From Crocosphaera sp. (GTDB taxonomy: Bacteria; Cyanobacteriota; Cyanobacteriia; Cyanobacteriales; Microcystaceae), in assembly GCF_030064895.1 (NCBI RefSeq), contig NZ_JASJEB010000012.1, positions 1 through 64,000 of the forward strand: a DNA stretch of 64,000 bases. The letters are read 5' to 3'. The notes beneath the pieces were generated by a model. The model was not told the DNA's origin. It saw only the letters and a program-made list of their open reading frames with translations, and ran no database searches. Positions 18,787 to 28,009 of the stretch are shown in pieces. A program made the translations under genes and the position numbers. Numbering within the stretch: position 1 is the stretch's first letter; each line of letters opens with the position of its first letter.

Positions 18787-19890
18787 ATGTCAGAGTCCTC
18801 TCCATCCCTCCACCTCCAAACTGCGTATAATCCTTATGGTAGATGCGTTTTTTTACAAGTCTTAGCAAAACCATCAGTCACATCTTGGGGGGAGTTTACC
18901 CTAGACTTAAATTGCCGTTTCAATGAACAGGAAAAGTCATTACTAGATGGTCAAATAAAGTTTGGTATCAAAGGAGGTAAACTTAACCTCGAGGTACAAC
19001 AAGGAAAAATCATCAAATCGCAGTTAAATAGTGATATTCCCTTTAAGTTAATAGAATCTTATGATCACACCGTTGTCTGGCATTTAATAGCCCAAACGGG
19101 ACAATCTACCGTTAAAATTGATCATTCATCTCCTTTAGCAACCATTCAAATTAGGGATGAATCTGCTGTTGTTACTGTCTCTTATACAATTAATTTAGCA
19201 GATGTCTCCATTACCGATGTAACAGGGTTATGGCGACACGATATCCACCCCAATAAACACAGTATTTTAGAGAGAAAACTGGCTCAATTTTTGTGGAAAG
19301 AAAGATTATCTCCTGAAATTTCTCTGATTCAATTAACCTCTAATTTATCAGAAGAAGTCAAAAAAATAGATAGTCCAATCACTAATATTGAACCGCAACA
19401 ATTGACTGAGTTACATCAATTAATTGATAAGCTTTATGAGATTAAACATAACGATTTATTAGAATTACTGGGAATTGCACAGTTAAACTCTCAAACTGAT
19501 TTAGCAGGAGGCAATTTTTTAGCCACTGAATTAAGTGGGATTGAGTTAAGTGGGGCTAATTTAACTCACAGTAATTTTCGGGGTGCAAACTTGACCGATG
19601 CCGATTTGAGTGAGGCAATGTTAGGCTATAGTAGGTTTAGTGGGGCCGATTTGAGTGGGGCTTATTTAGGTAATGCCAACTTACAGCAAGCCGATTTTTA
19701 TCGTAGTAGTCTGGCCTTAGCCAATTTGATTGGTGCTGATTTAAGAGGGGCAAATTTACAGGATGTTAACTTAAGTCAAACCAATTTAAGTGGTGCGTTA
19801 GTTAAAGGTGCTAAATTCGGTAATAATGAAGGCATGACGACAGAAATGAAAACAAACCTCATGGAAAGAGGGGCAGTTTTTTCTGAGTAA
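18787..19890 (+). CDS. Pentapeptide-repeat protein with beta-rich N-terminal domain
   Basis: A 367-residue protein in two parts. Residues 1-190 look beta-rich and carry no motif I know. Residues 245-350 are about twenty pentapeptide repeats of the A(D/N)LXX kind (LSGANLTHSNFRGANLTDAD), which build a right-handed quadrilateral beta-helix. There is no signal peptide or membrane segment, so it is probably cytoplasmic. Pentapeptide proteins are frequent in cyanobacteria and most have no known role. It follows nagA by 85 bases on the same strand. Confidence 0.82.
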   Translation: MSESSPSLHLQTAYNPYGRCVFLQVLAKPSVTSWGEFTLDLNCRFNEQEKSLLDGQIKFGIKGGKLNLEVQQGKIIKSQLNSDIPFKLIESYDHTVVWHLIAQTGQSTVKIDHSSPLATIQIRDESAVVTVSYTINLADVSITDVTGLWRHDIHPNKHSILERKLAQFLWKERLSPEISLIQLTSNLSEEVKKIDSPITNIEPQQLTELHQLIDKLYEIKHNDLLELLGIAQLNSQTDLAGGNFLATELSGIELSGANLTHSNFRGANLTDADLSEAMLGYSRFSGADLSGAYLGNANLQQADFYRSSLALANLIGADLRGANLQDVNLSQTNLSGALVKGAKFGNNEGMTTEMKTNLMERGAVFSE

Positions 19891-19944
19891 TTGAACAGAA
19901 TAAGATTACTGTTTATCTTGGAATGATAATTTCCAAAATGTTTT

Positions 19945-20310
19945 TTATTCATCTGAGGTTAATCCCTCTTTAATGTCTAAGAAAAATTCGACAATATCGG
20001 TCAAGGAAATCCTCAACAAAGAGAGTATGCCAATAGCAATTAAGAGAATTCCTAACAGGAAGTTATCATCAGATAAAATCAGTCCTACAACTACGATAAA
20101 ATAAGGAGAAACAATCCCACTAATTTTTTCAACAATAGTAACAATTTCAGGATTTTCTGTAGTAACTGATAATTGCTTTCTATTGGTGATTTTGCTTAAT
20201 TCTGTATCATCTTCAGCAGTTTCTTCTAATTCAGATTCTGAAGGAAACATAATATCAGGAATCTCCATATTTTCTGGAGATTGATCTTCTTTGGGTTGTC
20301 TTCCAAACAT
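19945..20310 (-). CDS. Small two-helix membrane protein
   Basis: A 121-residue protein: residues 1-60 are acidic and disordered-looking (SESELEETAEDDTELSKI), then two hydrophobic helices (about 70-86 and 88-105) and a short acidic end. An AGAGG site precedes the ATG. It follows the desaturase-like gene on the same strand by 23 bases and is probably cotranscribed with it. The arrangement (acidic tail plus membrane hairpin) vaguely recalls thylakoid CAAD-type proteins, but I cannot support that assignment. Confidence 0.6.
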   Translation of the reverse strand: MFGRQPKEDQSPENMEIPDIMFPSESELEETAEDDTELSKITNRKQLSVTTENPEIVTIVEKISGIVSPYFIVVVGLILSDDNFLLGILLIAIGILSLLRISLTDIVEFFLDIKEGLTSDE

Positions 20311-20333
20311 AATTAACCTCTGATTTTATTGAT

Positions 20334-21833
20334 TTAGGGTAACCAAAACTGGGGAATTAAATTATTAACAAATTCACGCAAATTTTGGTTAATTACTCTC
20401 CCTAACTTGATATGGGGTTCGTCGGGTTCTACAGGAATAATCTTAGCAGGATTTCCTCCTAATTTTTCTATAACTAAATTAGCAGCTTCTAATCCAGTGA
20501 CGTAAGCTTTTTCCTGTGACCAAGAACCATGATTAGTAATCACCCAATCTCCACTCAAATATAAATTAGCGATAGGAGATTTTGCTGGGAGTAAATATTG
20601 ATAGCTACCAGGGGCAAAATGGGTGACTCCTTGACGGACTTTAATCACACGACTATCCATTATATTAGCATTAGCAAAGCCTGGAACACAAGTAGTTAAA
20701 TCTTGATGAACTTTTTTAATAATTTGTTCATCATTCATGGTTAATAATTGATTAGCGTGGTAAAAATCTGCCTCGATAACAGTTCCAGGTAAATCTTTAT
20801 ATTCATCATGAAGATTATTGAGATCAAAAAATGTCCATCCTGTGGTTTTATCAAAGCCAAAACAAGCATTAGAAGGGAGGGGAATATTAACTTTTTTATC
20901 AAACCATAAACGGGTTGCTAAAACATCAATTGCCCCTAAATTAGATAGATTAGAAAATTCTGGGTATTGATTTAAGACTTTACTTTGAGTAACTATTTTT
21001 TTAATCCCACTAATACTGACTCCTAAAATAACAGCATCGGCATCAAAAATTTCGTTATCACAGCTAACCCCTTTAGCTATCCCTTGATTATTAACAATAA
21101 CATCAGTCACTCGCTTATTAGTTAAAATTTTACCACCCAAACTTTCTATCTTATCTACCCAAGGTTTAAAGATCATTTCTCCTACAGTTCCTCGACACCA
21201 AACTACATCAAAATCAGGTTGATGAGCTAAGATAAAATAATAAAGCATTCCTAGAGTTGCTGCTGCACTACATTGTTCTCCAGGAGCAAATAAACCCACT
21301 AATAACATCGGTTCAAAAGCATCTTTATAAAGGCGAGAAGAAACCCCAAATTGCTTAAATAACTCCCTAGCTGTTACTTTATCATAGCGTTTCCAAGCTT
21401 CAGGGGAATTATCAAAATCAATCAAGCTATAAAGTAAAGGTAAAGCCGATAAGCGATCGCTGAAAGGTAGCCGTTTAAACTTAGTATAAAGAAAAGTTCC
21501 TAATGGGGTAGGTAAAAGAGGTTCATCTTGAAAAATAGGAGATTCTACCTCTAAACCGGCTGGGGAATATTGGGAGGAACGAGTCCAATTTGTAAAGGGA
21601 TTTAACTCTAGTTCTTTGACTAATTGAAATATGTTTTGATAAGGATACCAAAACCCATGAATTCCTGCTTCTATAGATTTGCCATCCTCAGTTTTCCAGC
21701 CAGCAACTAAACCCCCAGGATAAGGAGATGCTTCTAATAAAGTGACATCATAACCTTGTTTTGCTAAGTGATAGGTTGCCCCTAAACCTGCCCAACCGGC
21801 ACCCACAACCACTACTTTTTTGGGTTTTGACAT
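20334..21833 (-). CDS. FAD-dependent oxidoreductase, carotenoid desaturase-like
   Basis: A 499-residue flavoprotein of the amine oxidase / phytoene desaturase superfamily. The Rossmann dinucleotide fold sits at the N-terminus (VVVGAGWAGLGATYHLAKQGYDVTLLEA), followed by the EAGIHGFWYPYQNIF segment seen in zeta-carotene desaturase relatives, and the C-terminal FAD motif LYLSGDWVITNHGSWSQEKAYVTGLEAA. No signal peptide is seen; such enzymes bind the thylakoid surface. Likely substrates are carotenoids or other polyprenoid lipids; the plain plant-type CrtP/CrtQ are normally closer to each other than this one, so the exact step is open. It heads an operon with a small membrane protein gene. Confidence 0.75.
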   Translation of the reverse strand: MSKPKKVVVVGAGWAGLGATYHLAKQGYDVTLLEASPYPGGLVAGWKTEDGKSIEAGIHGFWYPYQNIFQLVKELELNPFTNWTRSSQYSPAGLEVESPIFQDEPLLPTPLGTFLYTKFKRLPFSDRLSALPLLYSLIDFDNSPEAWKRYDKVTARELFKQFGVSSRLYKDAFEPMLLVGLFAPGEQCSAAATLGMLYYFILAHQPDFDVVWCRGTVGEMIFKPWVDKIESLGGKILTNKRVTDVIVNNQGIAKGVSCDNEIFDADAVILGVSISGIKKIVTQSKVLNQYPEFSNLSNLGAIDVLATRLWFDKKVNIPLPSNACFGFDKTTGWTFFDLNNLHDEYKDLPGTVIEADFYHANQLLTMNDEQIIKKVHQDLTTCVPGFANANIMDSRVIKVRQGVTHFAPGSYQYLLPAKSPIANLYLSGDWVITNHGSWSQEKAYVTGLEAANLVIEKLGGNPAKIIPVEPDEPHIKLGRVINQNLREFVNNLIPQFWLP

Positions 21834-22255
21834 TTTCTTACCTTGAGTATTTTAAATGTTTTTTTGATTGATTATGTTATAATCAAAGGTATATCCATTT
21901 TGGAGGAAGAAAGATAAAAAATTCTGTTAACTTAACTTTTCAGAACTATCTAGAATACGATGATAACACAAATTGTATTTATTAACTGGCGAATTGATAA
22001 TTAATATTTATGACTCCTGCTAGTCCTTTACCGAATAATTAATCTTTAAAGCCTCCCCTTTCAAGGAGATAAATCAAAAAAATTTCCTTTTAGCCAATCT
22101 CCTTCTTGAAAGAAGAGGTAATTATTAATTCTTTATTTTTAATTGCTGAAGAATAATCAAATTCTTGTTTCTCAGACTTCCCCTAATCTAAAATTAACAG
22201 TGGACAAAATTTTATTTTTAAACTAAAAACTTAATAGTAAAAGCTAGTTAGAATC
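21834..22255. other. Intergenic region, 422 bp
   Basis: Between divergent genes. No credible reading frame. A CTCCCC/AAGGAG and a CTTCTTGAAAGAAG hairpin-like motif occur near 22052-22125; neither has a T run. Promoters for both neighbours should be here. Confidence 0.45.
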
Positions 22256-22561
22256 ATGTTGAAACCATCTAAAATGCTATTATTTTGCTTCCTATTATTT
22301 CTCTGGCAGCCCTTATTTAAGATTGCCAAAGCTGAACAAGTTTGTAAAGTCACCGATCCCACTGGAACCCCTCTTAATGTTCGGGAAACCCCCAATGGTA
22401 GAATTGTTGGTACATTAAAAAATGGTGTGGAAGTTTATATTATTAAAATTAATTATGACTCTCAAGGCCGTCCTTGGGCTTTAGTGAGACGATCTTCTCA
22501 AGGCCAAAGTGGGGCCTTTGGTTGGGTATTTCGAGAGTTTATTAGTTGTTTTAATCGTTAA
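22256..22561 (+). CDS. Small secreted SH3-domain protein
   Basis: A 101-residue protein with a signal peptide (residues 1-26, ending KIAKAEQ) and a single bacterial SH3-like domain: the pattern DPTGTPLNVRETPNGRIVGTLKNGVEVYI is classic, with a closing GWVFREFISC. Two cysteines (in EQVCKV and EFISCF) probably form a disulfide. The protein should be periplasmic; SH3b domains of this kind often bind peptidoglycan. It lies 41 bases upstream of the ABC permease gene on the same strand, but whether they work together is not known. Confidence 0.8.
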   Translation: MLKPSKMLLFCFLLFLWQPLFKIAKAEQVCKVTDPTGTPLNVRETPNGRIVGTLKNGVEVYIIKINYDSQGRPWALVRRSSQGQSGAFGWVFREFISCFNR

Positions 22562-22602
22562 AATTTCAAAACATTAGTTAATTATCAAAAAATTTTCATC
22601 AA

Positions 22603-23775
22603 ATGAGTATCTCATCCCTTGACTTACTAGCTCTAACTTATAACTCTTTACGAAGTAACCCCTTGCGTTCTGTTCTGACAATGCTAGGTGTGTTTATGGG
22701 GGTAGCTTCAGTCAGTGCGACTCTAAACATAGGTAGCATTTCTCGATCTGTCATGGAACAGCAACTGGCCGAGCGAGAAGCTCCTCAGTTGCTTATCCAA
22801 TTTCGGCTCAATGATGGGAGAAAACTTCAGCTAGATGATATGGAATTTTTAAAACAGAGGATGACAGGTTTACAAGCCATTAGTGCCGATAATTGGTTCT
22901 CTAGGGGTCAAGTTATCTTCCAAGATAGGCGGGCAAGGCTTTCTCTCGTTGGGGTTTCCCAAGACTACCTATTAACTAAGGGAGAGTCAGTTCTACAAGG
23001 GCGTTTCTTTAATGCTGATGATTTTGCCAACTATCAGCCGTCAGTCGTTATCGATGAATTTTTGGCAAAGCAACTTTTTCAGGGACAAAACCCTATCGGT
23101 AAGCGCGTTTATGCAGCAGACAAGCCCTATATCGTAATTGGGGTGGTAGAAACCAAACTTAGATCAGCAGATGACCAACCAAGGGGTGAGATATTGGTCT
23201 CGATGTCCATATCCAGAGTTTTGACAGGTAGTTCCGAGATTGGAACAATACAGTTACGTCCCAACAACATCGAAGATATCAAATACCTGGAAAAACAGGC
23301 CAAGGAACTATTATTGCAACGCTATCCTGGTGGAAGGTTTTGGTCTAACAACAATATGAACGATATCTTGGAGCAAAGGGAAACACTGACATTTGTTTCC
23401 CGAGGTCTGCTACTCTTGGGGATAATCACCCTGTTGGTTGGTGGTGTTGGTGTTGCCAATATTACCCTCGCTTCAGTGGCTGAGCGCACTCAAGAAATTG
23501 GACTTTTGCGAGCTATAGGAGCAACTCAGACAGAAATTGCGCTGATCTTTATCCTGGAAGCAATCATGCTCAGTTTAATTGGGGGAACAGTGGCCATCAC
23601 CACTGTGCATGGAGCAACAATTATCATAGCCCATCGGTTTGAGTTGCCCTATGAATTTCAACTAGAGACTGCTGCTTTGGCCTTAGGATCATCCTTAACA
23701 GTGGGATTAGGAAGTGTTTTCTTTCCTGCCGTTCAAGCTACTAAGCTAGATCCAGTTAAAGCACTGCGATCTTAG
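22603..23775 (+). CDS. ABC transporter permease (MacB/FtsX type)
   Basis: A 390-residue permease of the MacB/LolC superfamily with four membrane helices: one near residue 20-42 (SVLTMLGVFMGVASVSA) and three in the last 130 residues (LLLLGIITLLVGGVGVANI, then two more). A periplasmic domain fills residues 50-260. The conserved ERTQEIGLLRAIGA cytoplasmic loop is the coupling segment that touches the ATPase. It lacks a fused ATPase, which is encoded by the next gene on the opposite strand. Together with the MFP and TolC-like genes it makes a complete MacAB-TolC-type exporter, probably for a lipid, peptide or glycolipid. This segment reads less AT-rich than the genes around it. Confidence 0.88.
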   Translation: MSISSLDLLALTYNSLRSNPLRSVLTMLGVFMGVASVSATLNIGSISRSVMEQQLAEREAPQLLIQFRLNDGRKLQLDDMEFLKQRMTGLQAISADNWFSRGQVIFQDRRARLSLVGVSQDYLLTKGESVLQGRFFNADDFANYQPSVVIDEFLAKQLFQGQNPIGKRVYAADKPYIVIGVVETKLRSADDQPRGEILVSMSISRVLTGSSEIGTIQLRPNNIEDIKYLEKQAKELLLQRYPGGRFWSNNNMNDILEQRETLTFVSRGLLLLGIITLLVGGVGVANITLASVAERTQEIGLLRAIGATQTEIALIFILEAIMLSLIGGTVAITTVHGATIIIAHRFELPYEFQLETAALALGSSLTVGLGSVFFPAVQATKLDPVKALRS

Positions 23776-23793
23776 ATGTTGTTTGTCTAGGTT

Positions 23794-24540
23794 TTAAGAA
23801 GCACCAACAGCTATGTCAACCATGGCCTCTGGAGTGAGATGGGAATGCAGCACTTCCCCATCCTGAAACCAAACGATGCGCTGGGTTAGACGTGCTACTT
23901 CTATCTCATGGGTTACCATCACCACAGTAATGCCATTACTATTGAGTTCGTCAAAAAGTTCCATAACCTCGTTCGTGGTACGAGAGTCGAGTGCGCCAGT
24001 GGGTTCGTCCGCTAACAAAAGAACCGGTTGGTTAACAATGGCACGAGCGATGGCCACTCGTTGCTGTTGCCCTCCAGATAATTGATTTGGTTTGTTCTGC
24101 ATTCGATTAGCCAAACCAACTCGCTTCAAGGCTTCTGCGGCGCGATCGCGTCTTTGCTTTTTGGGTACCCCGGCAAAAATCATTGGTAACATTACATTTT
24201 CTAGTGCCGACATGTGGGCCAACAAGTGAAATTGCTGAAAAACAAAGCCAATTTTGAGATTGCGGATCTTGGCTAACTCTACCTCTGGTAACGCAGAGAC
24301 ATCGACATTATCCAGATAATAGCGTCCTGAAGTTGGTCTATCAAGACAACCAATCAGGTTCATAGTTGTGGACTTTCCTGATCCCGAAGGACCCATAATT
24401 GAGCAATATTCGCCCTTTTCTACTATTAGGTTAATCTTAGAAAGAGCATGGACTTTTGTATTGCCACTTCCATAGACTTTTTCTATATTCTCCAGACGGA
24501 TAACTAAAGATTTGTCTTGATTGGTCATTTCATTTATCAT
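23794..24540 (-). CDS. ABC transporter ATP-binding protein (MacB/LolD type)
   Basis: A 248-residue ATPase with Walker A GPSGSGKST, the Q-loop QQFHLLAHMSALEN, signature LSGGQQQR, Walker B LLLADEPTG and the switch histidine in VMVTHE. This is the LolD/MacB subgroup that pairs with FtsX-like permeases, here surely the gene at 22603 although it lies on the other strand and the two end 18 bases apart. The start is uncertain: the ATG at 24540 and another at 24528 both lie at the edge of a heptamer repeat array, with no ribosome binding site visible before either. Confidence 0.9.
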   Translation of the reverse strand: MINEMTNQDKSLVIRLENIEKVYGSGNTKVHALSKINLIVEKGEYCSIMGPSGSGKSTTMNLIGCLDRPTSGRYYLDNVDVSALPEVELAKIRNLKIGFVFQQFHLLAHMSALENVMLPMIFAGVPKKQRRDRAAEALKRVGLANRMQNKPNQLSGGQQQRVAIARAIVNQPVLLLADEPTGALDSRTTNEVMELFDELNSNGITVVMVTHEIEVARLTQRIVWFQDGEVLHSHLTPEAMVDIAVGAS

Positions 24541-24559
24541 TTAACATTTATCATTTATC
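24532..24559. repeat. Heptanucleotide tandem repeat ATTTATC x4 at the ATPase start codon
   Basis: Units ATTTATC, ATTTAAC, ATTTATC, ATTTATC. On the minus strand each unit carries an ATG, so the start codon of the ATPase gene lies inside the array. The same heptamer opens the window (bases 1-16). Confidence 0.8.
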
Positions 24560-24568
24560 ATTAGTTTG

Positions 24569-24649
24569 ATGGTATTTCCATACAATCTATTTAGAAAGCT
24601 CATTTTGCTAAAATTTTACTACTATGGTATTTCCATACAATCTATTTAG
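24569..24649. repeat. 26-bp perfect direct repeat duplicating the TolC-like gene start
   Basis: Bases 24569-24594 are repeated exactly at 24624-24649, 55 bases apart. The second copy holds the ATG and the first codons (MVFPYNLFR) of the TolC-like gene. The first copy also starts with ATG but is out of frame (55 is not a multiple of three) and runs into a stop at the end of the second copy, giving a possible 26-codon upstream frame. Confidence 0.9.
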
Positions 24650-26129
24650 GATAATTATAGTTCTCCTGTCGGCAACTTCAGGAATGTTTTGTACTGTTTC
24701 TTTGATTTTTATTCAACCAGTTCAAAGTAATCTTATAATGCAGATTGATTCCCAGCCAACTGAGCAGGAAATTGAAACCATAGAGCAACCAACCCAGCAG
24801 AAAGTAAATTTAACACTTGCGGATGCTGTTAACCTGGCCCTGCAAAATAACAGAACTATTAAAAATAGCTACCTTCAGAGAATAATTGACAGACAGGAAT
24901 TGGCCGTAGCTGAAGATGTATTTGTTCCTAATTTCATTCCCGAACTATTTTTTGGATTTAATCAAAGATTAGAGCGAGATACGCAAGAATTGAGTCTCTC
25001 TGGAAATTTAGAGGTCAAAACCCCTATCGGTGGCACCCTGGAAATAACCTCCGAGAGTCTAGACGAAGGGATAGGAATAAACAATTTAGATTTTCGAGTA
25101 ACTTTTGACCAACCCTTATTAAGGGGATTTGGAACAGAAATCAATCGAGTTCCCATTGAGGTTGCCAGACTTGAAGAAGGGGTCAATATTTTTGCCTTAA
25201 AATCAACCCTAATTGATACTATTACCGATACCATTGAAACATACTTGAGTTTACTCCAAGCTCAGGAACAAGTGAAAATTCAGGAACTTGCCCTTAATAA
25301 TGCTAAAAGGCAACTAGAGATTATCCAGGTATTGATTGATGCTGGCAGACGTGCGCCAATTGAACTGGTCCAAAGCAAAACAGATGTTGCTAATCGAGAG
25401 GTTCGTGTCTTAGAGGCTCAAAATAGACTAGCTCAAGCTCGTTTAGATATCATTGATATTCTTGATATTGAAAAAAACCTACAACTTGTAGCTACAGATA
25501 TTGAGGATGGAGTAGAATCAATTACTCTGGACAGAGATAAACTTACTCAGTTAGCTTTTGCCAATAACCCAGAGTATTTGCAATCTTTAAAAGAATTACA
25601 AATAGCAAAATTTAACCTATTGTTGGCAGAAAATGAAAAACGTTGGGACTTGGATTTACAGGTAAGTTATGGCTTAACCACTAGGAGAGATATAGATGAT
25701 AATCAAACAGATGTCAGAGCCGGAATAAGAGTGAGCCGTGAATTTGGTAATCTTTCCCTGGAACAGTCAGTGGAGCGAAGTCAAGTCAACCTTGAGCAAA
25801 CAAATAACAGTCTAAACGAAGCACGTGAAAGCCTGAAAATTGAGCTTAACAACAGAATTAGAGACGTTAAATTTAATTCTCAGCAAATAGAACTCGCGAA
25901 GAATGCTAGAGAGTTGTCTGAGCAACAACTGGAAAACGAACAAGAGAAACTAAGATTGGGAGTCAGAGGGGTTCGACTGATTGATGTTTTGAGATTCGAG
26001 AATGACTTGGTACAAGCAAAAAATAGAGAACTTAATGCCATGATTGACTATCTAAATGCGTTAACAAGGCTTGAGCAAACCCTTGGCATCACATTGGATA
26101 GATGGAATATCAAAATCAACGAAACCTGA
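24624..26129 (+). CDS. TolC-family outer membrane efflux protein
   Basis: A 501-residue outer-membrane channel protein. It begins with a hydrophobic signal (residues 8-33), then the family's first motif LTLADAVNLALQNNRTIKNSYL, two long helical hairpins with repeated QAQEQVKIQELALNNAKRQLE-type heptads, and beta-barrel strands such as LDLQVSYGLTTR and VRAGIRVSRE. It should trimerise and bridge periplasm and outer membrane for the neighbouring MFP and ABC proteins. No ribosome binding site is evident, and the start codon lies in a duplicated 26-base block. It converges on the MFP gene with only 6 bases between the stop codons. Confidence 0.9.
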   Translation: MVFPYNLFRIIIVLLSATSGMFCTVSLIFIQPVQSNLIMQIDSQPTEQEIETIEQPTQQKVNLTLADAVNLALQNNRTIKNSYLQRIIDRQELAVAEDVFVPNFIPELFFGFNQRLERDTQELSLSGNLEVKTPIGGTLEITSESLDEGIGINNLDFRVTFDQPLLRGFGTEINRVPIEVARLEEGVNIFALKSTLIDTITDTIETYLSLLQAQEQVKIQELALNNAKRQLEIIQVLIDAGRRAPIELVQSKTDVANREVRVLEAQNRLAQARLDIIDILDIEKNLQLVATDIEDGVESITLDRDKLTQLAFANNPEYLQSLKELQIAKFNLLLAENEKRWDLDLQVSYGLTTRRDIDDNQTDVRAGIRVSREFGNLSLEQSVERSQVNLEQTNNSLNEARESLKIELNNRIRDVKFNSQQIELAKNARELSEQQLENEQEKLRLGVRGVRLIDVLRFENDLVQAKNRELNAMIDYLNALTRLEQTLGITLDRWNIKINET

Positions 26130-26135
26130 TAATCC

Positions 26136-27587
26136 TCACTTATCACTAACTACTTTTAGAGGCATTCCTGGCTTTAGAGAGGAATCAGGCGAGGGGACAA
26201 TGACCTGTTCTCCGATGTCCAGACCGGAAGTCACCTCTACCTTTATTAAGCCCTCTAGTCCTAGACTGACTGGCTGCTTCTGAGCTTTACCTTGAGCGTC
26301 CTGCACCCACACAAAAGCATTAGCTCCAGAGCCTTGAATTAAGTCTCGGTTCAAAACTACTGCATTTTTGCGCGCAGCTAAAACAATCTCGGCATCCACC
26401 CTGCTACCGGGAATTAGAACCTTGCTGGGTTTGTCCAGTTCCACCGTTGCTGTCACAGTGGCGTTAGAGTTATTCTTATTTAAATTAGTGGCTACCTTTG
26501 ATATAGTTTGTACTCGCCCAGTGTAACTTTTGGCTTGGGGACTTATAGGACTAATGCGGACTGGCTGGTTAACTTGTACTTGATTGGCATCGAGAGGAAA
26601 GAGTTCGAGTGTCACTAGCTCTTGTGAGGTATCACCCAAAGTTAATAGAGGTTCGCCTAGCCTAACCACATCTCCAGCCTTGATGTTAATTTCAAGCACT
26701 TTTCCAGTAAAGCTGGCCCTAATAAAATTGTCCTGGATTTTCTGTTCAAATTTCTGCTTCTCGAGTTGAAGGCGTTTCAATTCTCGAGTATTGGTGTTTA
26801 CTTCTGATTGAGCGTCCTGAAATTGAGCTTGAGCAATCAGGACTTGCTTTGAGAGTTCTCGCTGTTTACTTTGTCTTTGGTTCTGAAGACTCTGGAATTC
26901 GAGGGTAGCAAGTTCAACCGCTAATTCAGCATCCCGTAATTGAGATTGAGCGACGAGAACTCGGTCTTTCTGCTGTTGAAATTCATTGTCTGGAATGAAA
27001 CCTTTTTCCAGTAAAGTCTCAAGTTCTTGGAGTTCTTCTTGAGCAGCATTTAGTTTTTTTGTATATTCAATAACTTTCTCGCCATTACGTTTGAGTTGGA
27101 GTTCTTGTTTTTGAATCTCTATTTGTTTGACAGAAAGTCCTTCGACTTCTTGTCGAGCTACTGTTAGCTTACGGGAGGCTTCAATAGTTTTCTCCCGATT
27201 ACGCTCAAGTTGTAGTTCTTGTTTTTGAATCTCTAACTGCTGTTGAGCCAGAGCAGTTTGCTGTTCTGGGTCTCTCAGCATAACCAATATTTGACCAGAT
27301 TCTACCCTCTCACCTACTTGCACCAGTACCCGCTCTACTATACCTCCTCCATCAACTGGGGATTTGAGAGTTTGTTGATTGGCTAATTCAACAATGCCGC
27401 TCTCATTAATCAAATTTTCAACAGTATCTTTCTTCACCGTAAAAGATTGGACAGCTAGTGGCTCTAATGCTCGATTCCGCATCGAGTCATAACCCAACCA
27501 GCCACCAGTACTGATAACTAACAGCATTGTTGAAGAAGCTATCCATTTAAGGCCCGTGTTGAATTTTTCTTTTGCCACTGTTTCCAT
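26136..27587 (-). CDS. Membrane fusion (adaptor) protein, MacA/HlyD type
   Basis: A 483-residue periplasmic adaptor. One N-terminal membrane helix (residues 14-30), split biotinyl-lipoyl halves (VDGGGIVERVLVQVGERVESGQILV and FTGKVLEINIKAGDVVRLGEPLL), a very long coiled coil between them (about residues 105-290, with a repeated QKQELQLKRNGEK block that looks internally duplicated), and a beta-barrel/membrane-proximal end (TATVELDKPSKVLIPGSRVDAEIVL). It links the ABC permease with the TolC-like channel. It is transcribed toward the TolC-like gene. Confidence 0.9.
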   Translation of the reverse strand: METVAKEKFNTGLKWIASSTMLLVISTGGWLGYDSMRNRALEPLAVQSFTVKKDTVENLINESGIVELANQQTLKSPVDGGGIVERVLVQVGERVESGQILVMLRDPEQQTALAQQQLEIQKQELQLERNREKTIEASRKLTVARQEVEGLSVKQIEIQKQELQLKRNGEKVIEYTKKLNAAQEELQELETLLEKGFIPDNEFQQQKDRVLVAQSQLRDAELAVELATLEFQSLQNQRQSKQRELSKQVLIAQAQFQDAQSEVNTNTRELKRLQLEKQKFEQKIQDNFIRASFTGKVLEINIKAGDVVRLGEPLLTLGDTSQELVTLELFPLDANQVQVNQPVRISPISPQAKSYTGRVQTISKVATNLNKNNSNATVTATVELDKPSKVLIPGSRVDAEIVLAARKNAVVLNRDLIQGSGANAFVWVQDAQGKAQKQPVSLGLEGLIKVEVTSGLDIGEQVIVPSPDSSLKPGMPLKVVSDK

Positions 27588-28009
27588 AACTTATTATTCG
27601 CTAAAGACATTTGCCAGAGACCCATCAATACTTTAGGATTATGGCACATTTACGGCTCTGATTATAACAAAAGACTATGGACAATTAGAAAAATAAAGAA
27701 TCTAGCTAAGTTAATTCTGTTATTACTTGTGCTTCAAAACTTAAATAAACTATATATTATTTTACATAAATAATCATTATTAAGAATATTTGTTAAGATT
27801 TTGAGAGAAGACTATAACAAATTTATTGTAGTTTAATTATCCTAGAATTATAGCAGGACAAAAATATATCTTTGACATTTTTCTATTCCCTATTTATTTT
27901 CACTCAAACCTATTGTCAATACGATTATATCCTGTCTTAGAGTCACAATAAACAGTTATCTTAAGTATCAATACTTAAGGATCATTTTAAAGCATTCGGA
28001 GGTAATTTT
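27588..28009. other. AT-rich intergenic region, 422 bp
   Basis: No gene seen. It separates the MFP start from a small membrane protein. The last 20 bases hold a perfect GGAGGT ribosome binding site at 27998-28003. An ATCAATACTTAAGGATC stretch (near 27965) is close to palindromic but I assign nothing to it. Confidence 0.5.
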
